A DNA stretch of 64,000 nucleotides from Lactococcus formosensis. Lineage in GTDB: Bacteria > Bacillota > Bacilli > Lactobacillales > Streptococcaceae. Under the pieces are notes generated by a model. The model saw only the letters and a program-made list of their open reading frames with translations. It was not told the origin of the DNA and made no database searches. Shown in pieces: positions 45,355-52,529 of the stretch. The translations under genes and the position numbers were made by a program. How positions within the stretch are numbered: position 1 is the first letter of the stretch; every line of letters begins with the position of its first letter. Where the stretch lies: contig NZ_BOVP01000003.1 in NCBI RefSeq assembly GCF_018403745.1, forward strand, positions 186,001 through 250,000, in the 5' to 3' direction.

Positions 45355-47337
45355 ATGACTAAGAAAAAAATCGTAGTCATCGGTGGTGGTGTTGCTGGGG
45401 TTCATGCAACACGTGAGCTTTCGAAAAAGCTTAAAGCGAATGCTGACATCACTTTGATTGACAAACACAGTTATCATACATCTATGACGCAACTTCATGA
45501 AGTTGCAGCAGGACGTGTGCCATTCACAACAGTTCAATATGACTTCCAAAAACTTTTGGGAAAACGTAAAAATGTGAGCCTTGTAACTGATGCTGTTGTC
45601 AGTCTTGATAAAGATAACAAGAAGGTTATCACTGAACAAGGAAGCTACGACTATGACTATGTTGTAGTTGCTCTTGGTGGTGAACCTAATGACTTTGGAG
45701 TACCTGGTGTTAAAGAACATGGTTTCACTCTTTGGTCACTCGAAGATGCTATGCGTATCAAACGTCAACTTGAAACTGTTGTTCAATATGGTTCAACAGA
45801 AGTTGATGATGAAAAACGCCGTGCACTTTTGACTATTTCTGTTGCAGGTTCAGGATTCACAGGTATTGAAATGGCTGGTGAATTGATTGACTGGCGTAAG
45901 AAAGTTTCAACAGATTGGAAAATTCCTGAGGAAGAAATCACAATCAACGTTGTTGAAATGATGCCAACAATCTTGAATACGTTAGATCGCAAACAAGCAG
46001 ACCGTGCACATGCATATCTTGAAAAGAAAAATGTTAATGTGTTGACAAACCACGGTATCGTTGAAGTTGCAGAAGATCACATCAAAGTAAATGTTGGTGG
46101 ACGAGACGAAGAAAAAGTTTCAAAAGAAATACCAACACACACATTGATTTGGACTACAGGTGTTCAAGGTAACACAGCAGCACAAACTAATCTTAACGAA
46201 ACAGAACGTGGACACCGCCTCCAAGCTAACGAGTTTATGGAAGCTGTTGGCTTTGAAGATAAAGGTATTTATGTAGCTGGGGATGTATCCGGCTATATCG
46301 AACCAGATACAGGCCGTCCAACACCACAAATCGTTGAAGCAGCAGAGCAAACAGCTCACACAGCAGCTTCAAATATCATCGCTGATATTAACGGTGGCAG
46401 CAAACATAAACATGAAAGCAAATACCAAGGAACAATGGTTTCTATCGGATCAACTTGGGGTGTTGCTAAGGTCGGAAGCATGCGTTTGACAGGCTTCTGG
46501 GCAATGTTGATGAAAAACATCGTTTACTTTATCTACACATTGCAAATTCGTTCAGCACATTATTTCTGGCGTTATGCTTTGGATGAAGTATTCCGTACAA
46601 AAGATGACCGTAACTTTATGCGTGGTCACACTTCACGTTTAGGTAACGTACTCTGGGCTGTGCCACTTCGTATCTTCTATGGTCTCGTTTGGTTGACAGA
46701 AGCAATGAAGAAAATTGTTGGTGAAGGTCAACTCTTTAACCCTACAACTTGGTTTGGTAAAGGTTCTTGGTTTACAGATGATCTTAAATTCCCATTTGCT
46801 TGGTTGCAAGAAGTACCTAAACATGCAGATGCTGCTGCTGGCGCAACAGGTGAAGCTGCAACAAAAGCAGCAGATGCTGCTGCTGGTGCAACAGGCGCTG
46901 CTGCCAATGGTGGTGCAGAAGCTGCTCACAAAGCTACAGAATGGGGCCTCTCATACGCTTATGGTACAGATCCAATGCCAGTACTTGAAAAAGTACCACA
47001 CTGGATGGAACCTATCTTTAAGTTCATGATTCCAAATCGTGATGTTGCATTGTTCATGCAAAAATTCATGTCTATCGTTGAAGTTTTACTTGCTCTTGCT
47101 ATTATCTTTGGTCTCTTTACATGGATTGCATCAGCTGTAACTGCTGCATTGACAGTAATGTTCGCTCTTTCCGGTATGTTCTTCTGGGTAAACATTTGGT
47201 TTATTCCAGTAGCAATTGCCTTAATGAACGGTTCAGGACGTGCATTTGGATTAGATAAATGGGTTCAACCTTGGATTCAAAAAATACTTACTCAAGTATG
47301 GTATGGTAAATCTCGTTCAATTTATAAAGGACGTTAA
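45355..47337 (+). CDS. ndh: Type II NADH dehydrogenase with C-terminal DoxX-like membrane domain
   Basis: A 660-aa fusion. The N-terminal 360 residues are an NDH-2 flavoprotein: FAD motif VVIGGGVAGVHATREL, NAD motif VAGSGFTGIEMAGEL and GIYVAGDVSGYIE. It oxidises NADH and reduces menaquinone without pumping protons. Membrane-associated segments follow (about 375-460), then an Ala/Gly linker made of two ADAAAGATG repeats (about 485-520). A four-helix DoxD/DoxX-like domain (about 540-650) ends the protein. A normal NDH-2 is about 400 aa, so the tail is an extra module. It lies before menA, which makes its quinone substrate. Confidence 0.93.
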   Translation: MTKKKIVVIGGGVAGVHATRELSKKLKANADITLIDKHSYHTSMTQLHEVAAGRVPFTTVQYDFQKLLGKRKNVSLVTDAVVSLDKDNKKVITEQGSYDYDYVVVALGGEPNDFGVPGVKEHGFTLWSLEDAMRIKRQLETVVQYGSTEVDDEKRRALLTISVAGSGFTGIEMAGELIDWRKKVSTDWKIPEEEITINVVEMMPTILNTLDRKQADRAHAYLEKKNVNVLTNHGIVEVAEDHIKVNVGGRDEEKVSKEIPTHTLIWTTGVQGNTAAQTNLNETERGHRLQANEFMEAVGFEDKGIYVAGDVSGYIEPDTGRPTPQIVEAAEQTAHTAASNIIADINGGSKHKHESKYQGTMVSIGSTWGVAKVGSMRLTGFWAMLMKNIVYFIYTLQIRSAHYFWRYALDEVFRTKDDRNFMRGHTSRLGNVLWAVPLRIFYGLVWLTEAMKKIVGEGQLFNPTTWFGKGSWFTDDLKFPFAWLQEVPKHADAAAGATGEAATKAADAAAGATGAAANGGAEAAHKATEWGLSYAYGTDPMPVLEKVPHWMEPIFKFMIPNRDVALFMQKFMSIVEVLLALAIIFGLFTWIASAVTAALTVMFALSGMFFWVNIWFIPVAIALMNGSGRAFGLDKWVQPWIQKILTQVWYGKSRSIYKGR

Positions 47338-47341
47338 TTTT

Positions 47342-47368
47342 AAAAATAGCTCGTTAGAGCTATTTTTT
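47342..47368 (+). terminator. Terminator of ndh
   Basis: AAAAATAGCTC, loop GTTA, GAGCTATTTTT, continuing in Ts. Confidence 0.88.
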
Positions 47369-47378
47369 ATTCCTGAAA

Positions 47379-47451
47379 TTGATTCTTGAGCACTTATCCG
47401 CTATAATATAGATTGTTCATGCTGTCTGAAAAGATAGACAGCTTATGGAGG
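47379..47451 (+). promoter_or_regulatory. menA promoter and structured leader
   Basis: TTGATT (47379-47384), 17 bp and TATAAT (47402-47407) form the promoter. The leader then has a 7-bp hairpin, GCTGTCT (47421-47427) with AGACAGC (47436-47442), and a consensus GGAGG (47447-47451). That site lies about 70 nt before the menA ATG. A 22-codon frame without an ATG/GTG/TTG start runs from an ACG 5 nt after it to a TGA overlapping the menA ATG. Confidence 0.6.
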
Positions 47452-47521
47452 ATTAAACGTCAAGCAAGTTTAATTACTCTAAAATCAAAGAAACACTAGT
47501 GAAGGATATACCAACTACTTT

Positions 47522-48481
47522 ATGACATTAAAAATTTTTTTAGAACTTGTTGAAATTAAAACCAAAATTGCCAGTATATTTCCTTATATTATTGGCTTAC
47601 TTTTCAGTCTGAGTTATTTTAAAACATTTAACGCTGGCCTATCGTTTCTTTTTTTACTGGCTATGCTTATCTTCGATATGACAGTAACAGCGATTAACAA
47701 TTACCAAGATTTTCAGAAAGCTAAAGATGAAATTTATCAAAAACAAGAAAATATTATCGGGAAAGCCAATCTACAGCCCCAGTTTGTCAGAAATTTGATA
47801 GTTTTCATGGTTGTTGTCAGCCTGGTTTTGGGTTTCCTTTTGGCTTATTTTACGGGCTGGCTCTTTTTGGTGTTGGGAGGCATCGTCTTCTTTATCGGCA
47901 TTTTTTATACTTATGGTCCGATTCCTCTGTCTCGTATGCCATTGGGTGAAATCTTTTCCGGTGGAACGATGGGCTTTGGGATTTTTGCAATGGTGATTCT
48001 CATCAATAGTCCAGAAAATCCTATTTTTAAACTTGATCTCAACTTTGCGGCAAATTCTTTTACACTTTCGGGAGATATAATGGGAGCGGTAGCAATGGTT
48101 GTTGCAAGTTTACCGTTAGTCTTTACGATTGCAAATATTATGCTGGCTAACAACTTGCGTGATTTGGATACAGATATTAAAAACCATCGTTATACTTTAG
48201 TTTACTATATTGGACGTAAACAAGGTATTCAGCTTTTTCAACTGCTTATGTACAGTGCATATTTCTTCATTATTTTAGGTTTTTTTATTGGAATTTTTGA
48301 ATGGCCAACATTATTGACTTTTCTTTCTTTTCCAATAATTCAGAAAAACTTAAAACAACATGCAGCAGAAGTTCCTGCGCCTCATAGCTTTGTTTATTCT
48401 CTAAAAAATATGGTTTTATTTAATAGCTCTTATGCTTTTTCTCTCCTTTTATCGCTTCTGTGGCAAGCAGTGGCAAAATAA
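47522..48481 (+). CDS. menA: UbiA-family prenyltransferase MenA (1,4-dihydroxy-2-naphthoate polyprenyltransferase)
   Basis: A 319-aa membrane prenyltransferase with about eight or nine helices. The two Asp-rich motifs are NNYQDFQKAKDE and NNLRDLDTDIKNHRYTL, and the start FLELVEIKTKIAS is typical of MenA. It attaches the isoprenoid tail in menaquinone synthesis. Its place after ndh fits a respiratory pair, although each has its own promoter. No ribosome site lies at normal distance from the ATG at 47522, which overlaps a short upstream frame (TTTATGA). The gene ends at a bidirectional terminator. Confidence 0.9.
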   Translation: MTLKIFLELVEIKTKIASIFPYIIGLLFSLSYFKTFNAGLSFLFLLAMLIFDMTVTAINNYQDFQKAKDEIYQKQENIIGKANLQPQFVRNLIVFMVVVSLVLGFLLAYFTGWLFLVLGGIVFFIGIFYTYGPIPLSRMPLGEIFSGGTMGFGIFAMVILINSPENPIFKLDLNFAANSFTLSGDIMGAVAMVVASLPLVFTIANIMLANNLRDLDTDIKNHRYTLVYYIGRKQGIQLFQLLMYSAYFFIILGFFIGIFEWPTLLTFLSFPIIQKNLKQHAAEVPAPHSFVYSLKNMVLFNSSYAFSLLLSLLWQAVAK

Positions 48482-48486
48482 TTTAA

Positions 48487-48518
48487 AAAAGGTAGTTTCC
48501 TCTTGGGAACTACCTTTT
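48487..48518. terminator. Bidirectional terminator between menA and the secreted-protein cluster
   Basis: AAAAGGTAGTTTCC pairs with GGGAACTACCTTTT (one wobble) around TCTT, with A/T runs at both sides. Confidence 0.88.
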
Positions 48519-48545
48519 AAACTGAATGCGAAAGGATATCTTTAT

Positions 48546-48782
48546 TTAATCAACAACGTTATAATCGTATTTGTCTTCCTTAATTTCTTGCACTATACCT
48601 AGACCAGAAACCCAAACCAAGTGAACACCGATGAAAACGATGGCGAGTCCGACAGCAAAGTTCAAAAGCCAAGGCTGAATTATCCTCAGTGAGGTCAGTT
48701 TCATCCCAGCATAAGCAATGATATTGCCGAGCAAAAGAAACAAATTATATTTATTTTTAAACCAATTACATTTATTTTTCAT
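48546..48782 (-). CDS. Small two-TM protein, last gene of the bacteriocin-like cluster
   Basis: A 78-aa protein: basic N-terminus MKNKCNWFKNKYN, two membrane helices (about 13-30 and 40-61) and an acidic tail (EIKEDKYDYNVVD). The ATG at 48782 follows GGAGGAATAT and overlaps the end of the small peptide gene 48772-48921 by 11 nt, so translation is coupled. An earlier in-frame ATG exists but has no ribosome site and would run through that peptide. By context it is a candidate immunity protein; no family recognised. Confidence 0.6.
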   Translation of the reverse strand: MKNKCNWFKNKYNLFLLLGNIIAYAGMKLTSLRIIQPWLLNFAVGLAIVFIGVHLVWVSGLGIVQEIKEDKYDYNVVD

Positions 48783-48921
48783 ATATTCCTCCTTCAGACC
48801 GTTTATATCCATAAAAAAGTATATCAAGAAAGAGTCCCCAAGCAAGAGCAATTAGATTTTTGTGGATAATATTTTTTGCTTCTTTGTTTATTTTTGTTAT
48901 CTTTTTTTCACCTTGACTCAT
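48772..48921 (-). CDS. 49-aa single-TM peptide, paralogue of 49785-49895
   Basis: A 49-aa peptide from ATG 48921, behind AGGAAAG. The N-terminal third is Lys-rich and a hydrophobic helix follows (KNLIALAWGLFLDILFY), then a short charged tail. It shares the pattern IIxKNLIxxxWxLFLxIxF with the 36-aa peptide upstream, and the two genes are also similar at DNA level, pointing to tandem duplication. It overlaps the downstream two-TM gene. Possible roles are a membrane-active peptide, an immunity peptide or a chaperone for its neighbour. Confidence 0.55.
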   Translation of the reverse strand: MSQGEKKITKINKEAKNIIHKNLIALAWGLFLDILFYGYKRSEGGIYEK

Positions 48922-48983
48922 GATATACTTTCCTCATAAAAGAAAATGAATATACTTGAAATTCTTAAGTTAAAGCATCATAT

Positions 48984-49205
48984 TCATCTCTTTTCTTTAC
49001 TTTTGCCCTTCTCCTTCATTACCTTCCAAAGCCTATCTGTGATTACTTTGGCAGAAATAAAACTGCCAATACCACAAAAAGATACCCCTATGGCAATATT
49101 TAAAAATAAGCTTTCAAACATAAAAATGCACATTATCATTATGCCTAGAGAAGTAATGATGCTACCAATATAAAATAATATTTTTTGTTTTATCTCGTTA
49201 TTCAT
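48984..49205 (-). CDS. Two-TM protein coupled to secreted protein member 3
   Basis: A 73-aa protein with two membrane helices (about 9-30 and 34-52) and a basic tail (RLWKVMKEKGKSKEKR). Its ATG overlaps the stop of the upstream secreted-protein gene (TGATG), so the pair is translated together. It resembles in plan the two-TM partner of member 1 at 11311: about 72 aa, two helices, Lys-rich C-terminus. A toxin/immunity pairing is the natural inference. Confidence 0.62.
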   Translation of the reverse strand: MNNEIKQKILFYIGSIITSLGIMIMCIFMFESLFLNIAIGVSFCGIGSFISAKVITDRLWKVMKEKGKSKEKR

Positions 49206-49702
49206 CAGGCTAAAATATATCCATCCAATCGTCCATCGGCACGGTCAAGCCCCCAAGCGATGGCACCACCAATTGACGTTCCTGCAAGTGTAGCAGCAAA
49301 TCTGATGCTAGCCATAAGTATACCTGTAACTCCTATGCCAACTCTTTTTAAAATTTGACCATTAACGACACGAGTAATTAAAGTACGGTGATTTCGGAGA
49401 ATAGAATCTAAGGCAGCACGACTTCGAGCAGCAGCACCAATTCCAACAGCAATGAGCCCTACATCGATAACAGTAGCGATAAATCGACGCGAGTTCCACC
49501 AATTTCTTCCAAATCTCCGAAGAAGAGGATTATACCCTGTCATACTCAAATACTCATCCACGGCATTTGAAATTCTTTCTTCAGCCTCAGAAGTGAGTGT
49601 AGATGGTACATTTTCATCAACTTTCATATCATTAGCCTGTACGACTCCAACAACAGGCGGGCCAATAGCTGCAAAAAAAACTAAGCTTGCTACAAATACC
49701 AT
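49205..49702 (-). CDS. Secreted bacteriocin-like protein, member 3, with shortened signal peptide
   Basis: A 165-aa protein. The signal-peptide core ends V-V-Q-A-N-D exactly as in member 2, but the basic N-region is missing: the gene starts at MVFVASLVFF, which lines up with residue 10 of member 2. An acidic stretch (about 24-57) precedes NPLL (58-61). The rest is strongly cationic and Gly/Ala-rich, with hydrophobic helices VIDVGLIAVGIGAAA and VGIGVTGILMASIRFAATLAGTSIGGAIAW (in part). The upstream DNA is a copy of the member-2 leader with about 22 nt deleted around the start. Secretion efficiency may be reduced, or initiation may use a non-ATG codon upstream (an in-frame ATT-led stretch adds ERKKFI). 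Confidence 0.62.
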   Translation of the reverse strand: MVFVASLVFFAAIGPPVVGVVQANDMKVDENVPSTLTSEAEERISNAVDEYLSMTGYNPLLRRFGRNWWNSRRFIATVIDVGLIAVGIGAAARSRAALDSILRNHRTLITRVVNGQILKRVGIGVTGILMASIRFAATLAGTSIGGAIAWGLDRADGRLDGYILA

Positions 49703-49800
49703 GATAAATTTTTTCCTTTCAATTCTATACTAGAGTTTTTCTAGCAGATTTTAGTTGTAACTGTCTTTAAAAAATTAAACTTATTTACCTCCATAAAAAA
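49703..49800 (-). repeat. Leader repeat, copy C (upstream of member 3)
   Basis: On the minus strand this matches the leader of member 2: an AT-rich CTATACCTTTTTTAT, GGAGGTAA, TTTTTTAAAGACAGTTACAACT, CTAGAAAAA, GAATTGAAAGGAAAA. It lacks the 16-bp dyad found in copies A and B. It overlaps the end of the 36-aa peptide gene. Confidence 0.6.
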
Positions 49801-49895
49801 GGTATAGCAAGAAACAGCTCCCATAAAAAATCAATTAGATTTTTACGTATAATTGTTTTTCTCTCTTCTTTACTTAATTTTTTCTCTTTTTTCAT
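49785..49895 (-). CDS. 36-aa single-TM peptide, paralogue of 48772-48921
   Basis: A 36-aa peptide from ATG 49895 (an in-frame ATG also at 49901), 15 nt after the stop of member 2. It has a basic N-terminus (KKEKKLSKEERK) and a C-terminal helix (NLIDFLWELFLAIPFLW). It matches the peptide at 48772 in IIxKNLIxxxWxLFLxIxF. AGAAAG gives a modest ribosome site. Its position directly after a secreted-protein gene suggests partnership with it. Confidence 0.5.
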   Translation of the reverse strand: MKKEKKLSKEERKTIIRKNLIDFLWELFLAIPFLWR

Positions 49896-49910
49896 ATTCA
49901 TTCTTTCTCA

Positions 49911-50411
49911 TCAATAGAACAAACGGAAATTTCCCATTGTATAAATGGCTACTCCTGCTGTAACTCCAATTACTGCACCAAGCCAAAGGTTCCAAGTAGC
50001 AACTGTCGCAATTTTAGCTCCTAGAACAGAGTATGAATACACCCAGCTTCCTCGGGCTAAGGCTGCAATTTGTGCTGGTCCAAGTCCTACTTTTCTAAGA
50101 GCATCAGACATTCCTCTAGAACGAATTGCAAGACCTTGTAAATTACGAGCGAGTGTTCGTATATTGAACGCTCGAGGTTCTAGAAGAGGATTTTTTTCAA
50201 CTTGTGCTAACATTTCTTTTTCCATACTTGATAAAAATTGTATGTCTTCTTTGCTTAATTCCGTTGGAATTTCTGATAAATTATTCAAATTTTTTTGAAT
50301 GTTCTTTGTGTCATTAGCCTGCACCACCCCAACGACAGGTGACCCAACAGCTGTAAACAAAAGCAAACTTGCAATAAATGCCATGATAATTTTTTTCACT
50401 TTTTTGTTCAT
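49911..50411 (-). CDS. Secreted bacteriocin-like protein, member 2
   Basis: A 166-aa protein with a complete signal peptide: MNKKVKKIIMAF, hydrophobic core, cleavage after A32 in V-V-Q-A-N. An acidic/polar segment (about 33-73) ends at NPLL (74-77). The C-terminal 85 residues hold about ten Arg/Lys and few acids. They contain Gly/Ala-rich hydrophobic stretches (LGPAQIAALARGSW; LGAKIATVATWNLWLGAVIGVTAGVAIY, in part). Member 3 downstream shares its signal-peptide core and NPLL. Ribosome site AAAGGAAAA. It is the first gene of the cluster and follows a regulatory region like that of member 1. I infer a membrane-active antimicrobial protein. Confidence 0.68.
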   Translation of the reverse strand: MNKKVKKIIMAFIASLLLFTAVGSPVVGVVQANDTKNIQKNLNNLSEIPTELSKEDIQFLSSMEKEMLAQVEKNPLLEPRAFNIRTLARNLQGLAIRSRGMSDALRKVGLGPAQIAALARGSWVYSYSVLGAKIATVATWNLWLGAVIGVTAGVAIYTMGNFRLFY

Positions 50412-50596
50412 AAAGTTTTCCTTTCAATTCGATTCTAGAATTTTTCTAGTGGCTTATAGTTGCAACTGCCCTTAAAAACTTACTCTCCTTTCTAGAAAAG
50501 GCTTTCATATGTTTATAAAAAAGGGTATCAGTAAAAACTTAAATGAAACTTGTGGAGTTGCAATATTCGGTCTATTTAATGTGCCGAATTTGGCAC
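50412..50596 (-). promoter_or_regulatory. Conserved upstream region with 16-bp dyad, copy B
   Basis: Minus strand from 50596: dyad GTGCCAAATTCGGCAC (50596-50581), CATTAAAT, a relic of the small-peptide gene ending ACTGATACCCTTTTTTAT, AGAAAGGAGAGTAAG, GGGCAGTTGCAACTATAAG, an inverted repeat CTAGAAAAATTCTAG, and the ribosome site. Elements and spacing match copy A at 10471-10663: the dyad ends 177 nt before the start there and 169 nt here. Confidence 0.65.
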
Positions 50597-50653
50597 ACTT
50601 GACTAGAAAAACAAAAATTGCTTTGAAATCTTTTTGTGAAGATACTAAATCAG

Positions 50654-50686
50654 TAAAAAAACCAAAAGTCATCCTAACTTTCGGTT
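50654..50686 (-). terminator. Terminator of the AMP-dependent ligase gene
   Basis: On the minus strand AACCGAAAGT pairs with ACTTTTGGTT (one wobble) and runs into T7. Confidence 0.8.
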
Positions 50687-50718
50687 ATACTAGGTCTTTG
50701 AATTAAGACAATGCGAAT

Positions 50719-52251
50719 TTATTTTTTAGCTGCTGCAAGTTCACGCTCAAGAGCTAATCTTTGAACTTTCATTGTGGCTGTACGAGGTATCGCATCATAG
50801 TCCATAAGGAGCGGTTCATTTAGGAAAGGCATATCAATGATGGAAGACCACCAAGCTGTCCAGTCCATCTCCTTACCTTCAGCAAGCGCCAAAATAGGTT
50901 GGGGATGACCAGCAGCATCACGGATAATAATTACTTCGTCAAGGAAGTCATGTTGGTCGAGGAGGAGATCCTCAATGGCTAAGTTTGACTCCACCTTATC
51001 GATGAGGTCAACTTGACGATCATAGAGGAAGAGTATACCGTCTTCATCCATAATTCCCCAGTCACCTGTATCCCACCAGTCGCCATAAACTTCTTCAGCA
51101 AAACGATCGTCTTCTTTATAATAAGTGAGTGCACGTCCTTTAGAGAGAAAATGAATATGACCAGGTGTACCTGCAGGGACAACATTTCCGTCAGCATCAG
51201 TTACACGCGCTTGGGAGAGACCGGGCATACCGATTCCCATTTCGCGTGCATTTGTAGCAGGTAAAGTGCTCAGACGATGTTTTTTCCAGATCATTGGTCC
51301 ACATTCGGACTGACCGTAGATTTGTAAGAAAACAGGGTTTTCCTCTTTAGAAGCAGCAAGGAAAGTATGCATCGTATCTTTGTTAATCGCATCAAAAGTT
51401 GAGTGGAGATAACGAATAGAAGCAAAGGCAGCGGGTGTTTCTTTCACGACATTTGCCAAACGGACAAAATGGTTTGGATGTGTTTCAAAAGCTGTAGGAC
51501 GGTATTTCTCAAACATGCTGAGAACTGTATCTTTTTCTAAATTGGAAAGTGGCATAAGGTTGAAACCAAAAGTCATGGCTGATGATATACCAATGTTAAA
51601 GCGGGAATGAACAGGTGAAATATGGAAGGCTAGCAGAGAAGATTTGTCTGGCATCCAATCCATAACGGTACGTTGTAAGACCCAACGCCATCCCATAGAA
51701 TTAGCAGAGTGCGCAATCAGTTTCGGAACCCCAGTAGTACCTGATGTATGTGTGAGATAAGCAATCTCATCAGTATCTAATTGTTGATTGATAACCTCAG
51801 GACTATTGCTAATTAAAGCAAAGTCAGAAACGAAAAGTTTACGGTCTTCTTTAACGTTTGTCAACTCATGAACGACAGGAGCTGTGTCTTCATCAAAAAT
51901 TAGCCAAGGATTTTCAAGACGTGCGGCTAAGGTATCGATTACCGGTGTAGAAAAGTGATGGGAAATCATTGCAGGCACAGCACCCAGATAGGACACAGCA
52001 ACGGCAAGAAGATAAGTGTCAAAAGCACTTGATTTAAAAATAATGACCTTGTCTTCTTTTTTTATTCCCAAGGCTGACAAATTATAAGCTTTTTGCAAGA
52101 CTGCTTCGTGAACGCTTTGATAATTTGTTTCAAGCTCTAATTCCGGGAAAGCGTTTAACTTTTTATCGAAAATAAAACGACTTTTGGGGAACTTTTCAGC
52201 AGATTCTTTGAAATTTACATAAAGATTCAGAGGTTTGTGATTGAATTTCAT
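50719..52251 (-). CDS. AMP-dependent acyl-CoA synthetase/ligase
   Basis: A 510-aa member of the ANL superfamily. The P-loop-like motif is THTSGTTGVPK, the A5 motif is in IYGQSECGP, and the A7/A8 region is WDTGDWGIMDEDGILFLYDR. It activates a carboxylic acid as an acyl-adenylate and transfers it to CoA or a carrier; the acid is unknown. I start it at the ATG 52251 behind AAGAGAG; the longer frame upstream lacks a ribosome site. Transcribed alone and ended by the terminator at 50654-50686. Confidence 0.85.
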   Translation of the reverse strand: MKFNHKPLNLYVNFKESAEKFPKSRFIFDKKLNAFPELELETNYQSVHEAVLQKAYNLSALGIKKEDKVIIFKSSAFDTYLLAVAVSYLGAVPAMISHHFSTPVIDTLAARLENPWLIFDEDTAPVVHELTNVKEDRKLFVSDFALISNSPEVINQQLDTDEIAYLTHTSGTTGVPKLIAHSANSMGWRWVLQRTVMDWMPDKSSLLAFHISPVHSRFNIGISSAMTFGFNLMPLSNLEKDTVLSMFEKYRPTAFETHPNHFVRLANVVKETPAAFASIRYLHSTFDAINKDTMHTFLAASKEENPVFLQIYGQSECGPMIWKKHRLSTLPATNAREMGIGMPGLSQARVTDADGNVVPAGTPGHIHFLSKGRALTYYKEDDRFAEEVYGDWWDTGDWGIMDEDGILFLYDRQVDLIDKVESNLAIEDLLLDQHDFLDEVIIIRDAAGHPQPILALAEGKEMDWTAWWSSIIDMPFLNEPLLMDYDAIPRTATMKVQRLALERELAAAKK

Positions 52252-52441
52252 TGAAATCTCTCTTTCTATTTTTCTAAAGTTTATTATATCACAAACTATC
52301 GGCGAGAATTGAGAAAAAAATGTCCTTTTTGCATTTTTAATCATTAAAGAATAGTCTGAAAAGTCCACGTAAAATGGGAAAATTAGCAAACTTATCTTTT
52401 TGCTACAGCCCCAGTTTTATATAGATATGAAAGCGTATTAG

Positions 52442-52525
52442 TGTTATAATGATTTTAAGAATAAATTGTTTCGTTGGAATATAAAAAATTCGAACGAAAA
52501 GCTTTGCTGAGCAAAGTTGCGGAGG
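52442..52525 (+). promoter_or_regulatory. sdaAB promoter and two-hairpin leader
   Basis: An extended -10 TGTTATAAT (hexamer 52445-52450) lies upstream. The leader contains TTTCGTT (52469-52475) pairing with AACGAAA (52493-52499), reinforced by GAAT/ATTC inside, then CTTTGC-TGA-GCAAAG (52502-52516) directly before the ribosome site GGAGG (52521-52525). Neither hairpin has a T-run. Confidence 0.5.
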
Positions 52526-52529
52526 AAAT

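Noticed and set aside
50509..50706. 65-aa plus-strand frame upstream of the secreted-protein cluster
   Set aside because: It spans the dyad, the relic peptide copy and the minus-strand terminator, lacks a ribosome site and has no protein-like features.
52428..52441. cre-like TGAAAGCGTATTAG before the sdaAB promoter
   Set aside because: Three mismatches to the consensus, including the conserved 3' CA; too weak to claim.
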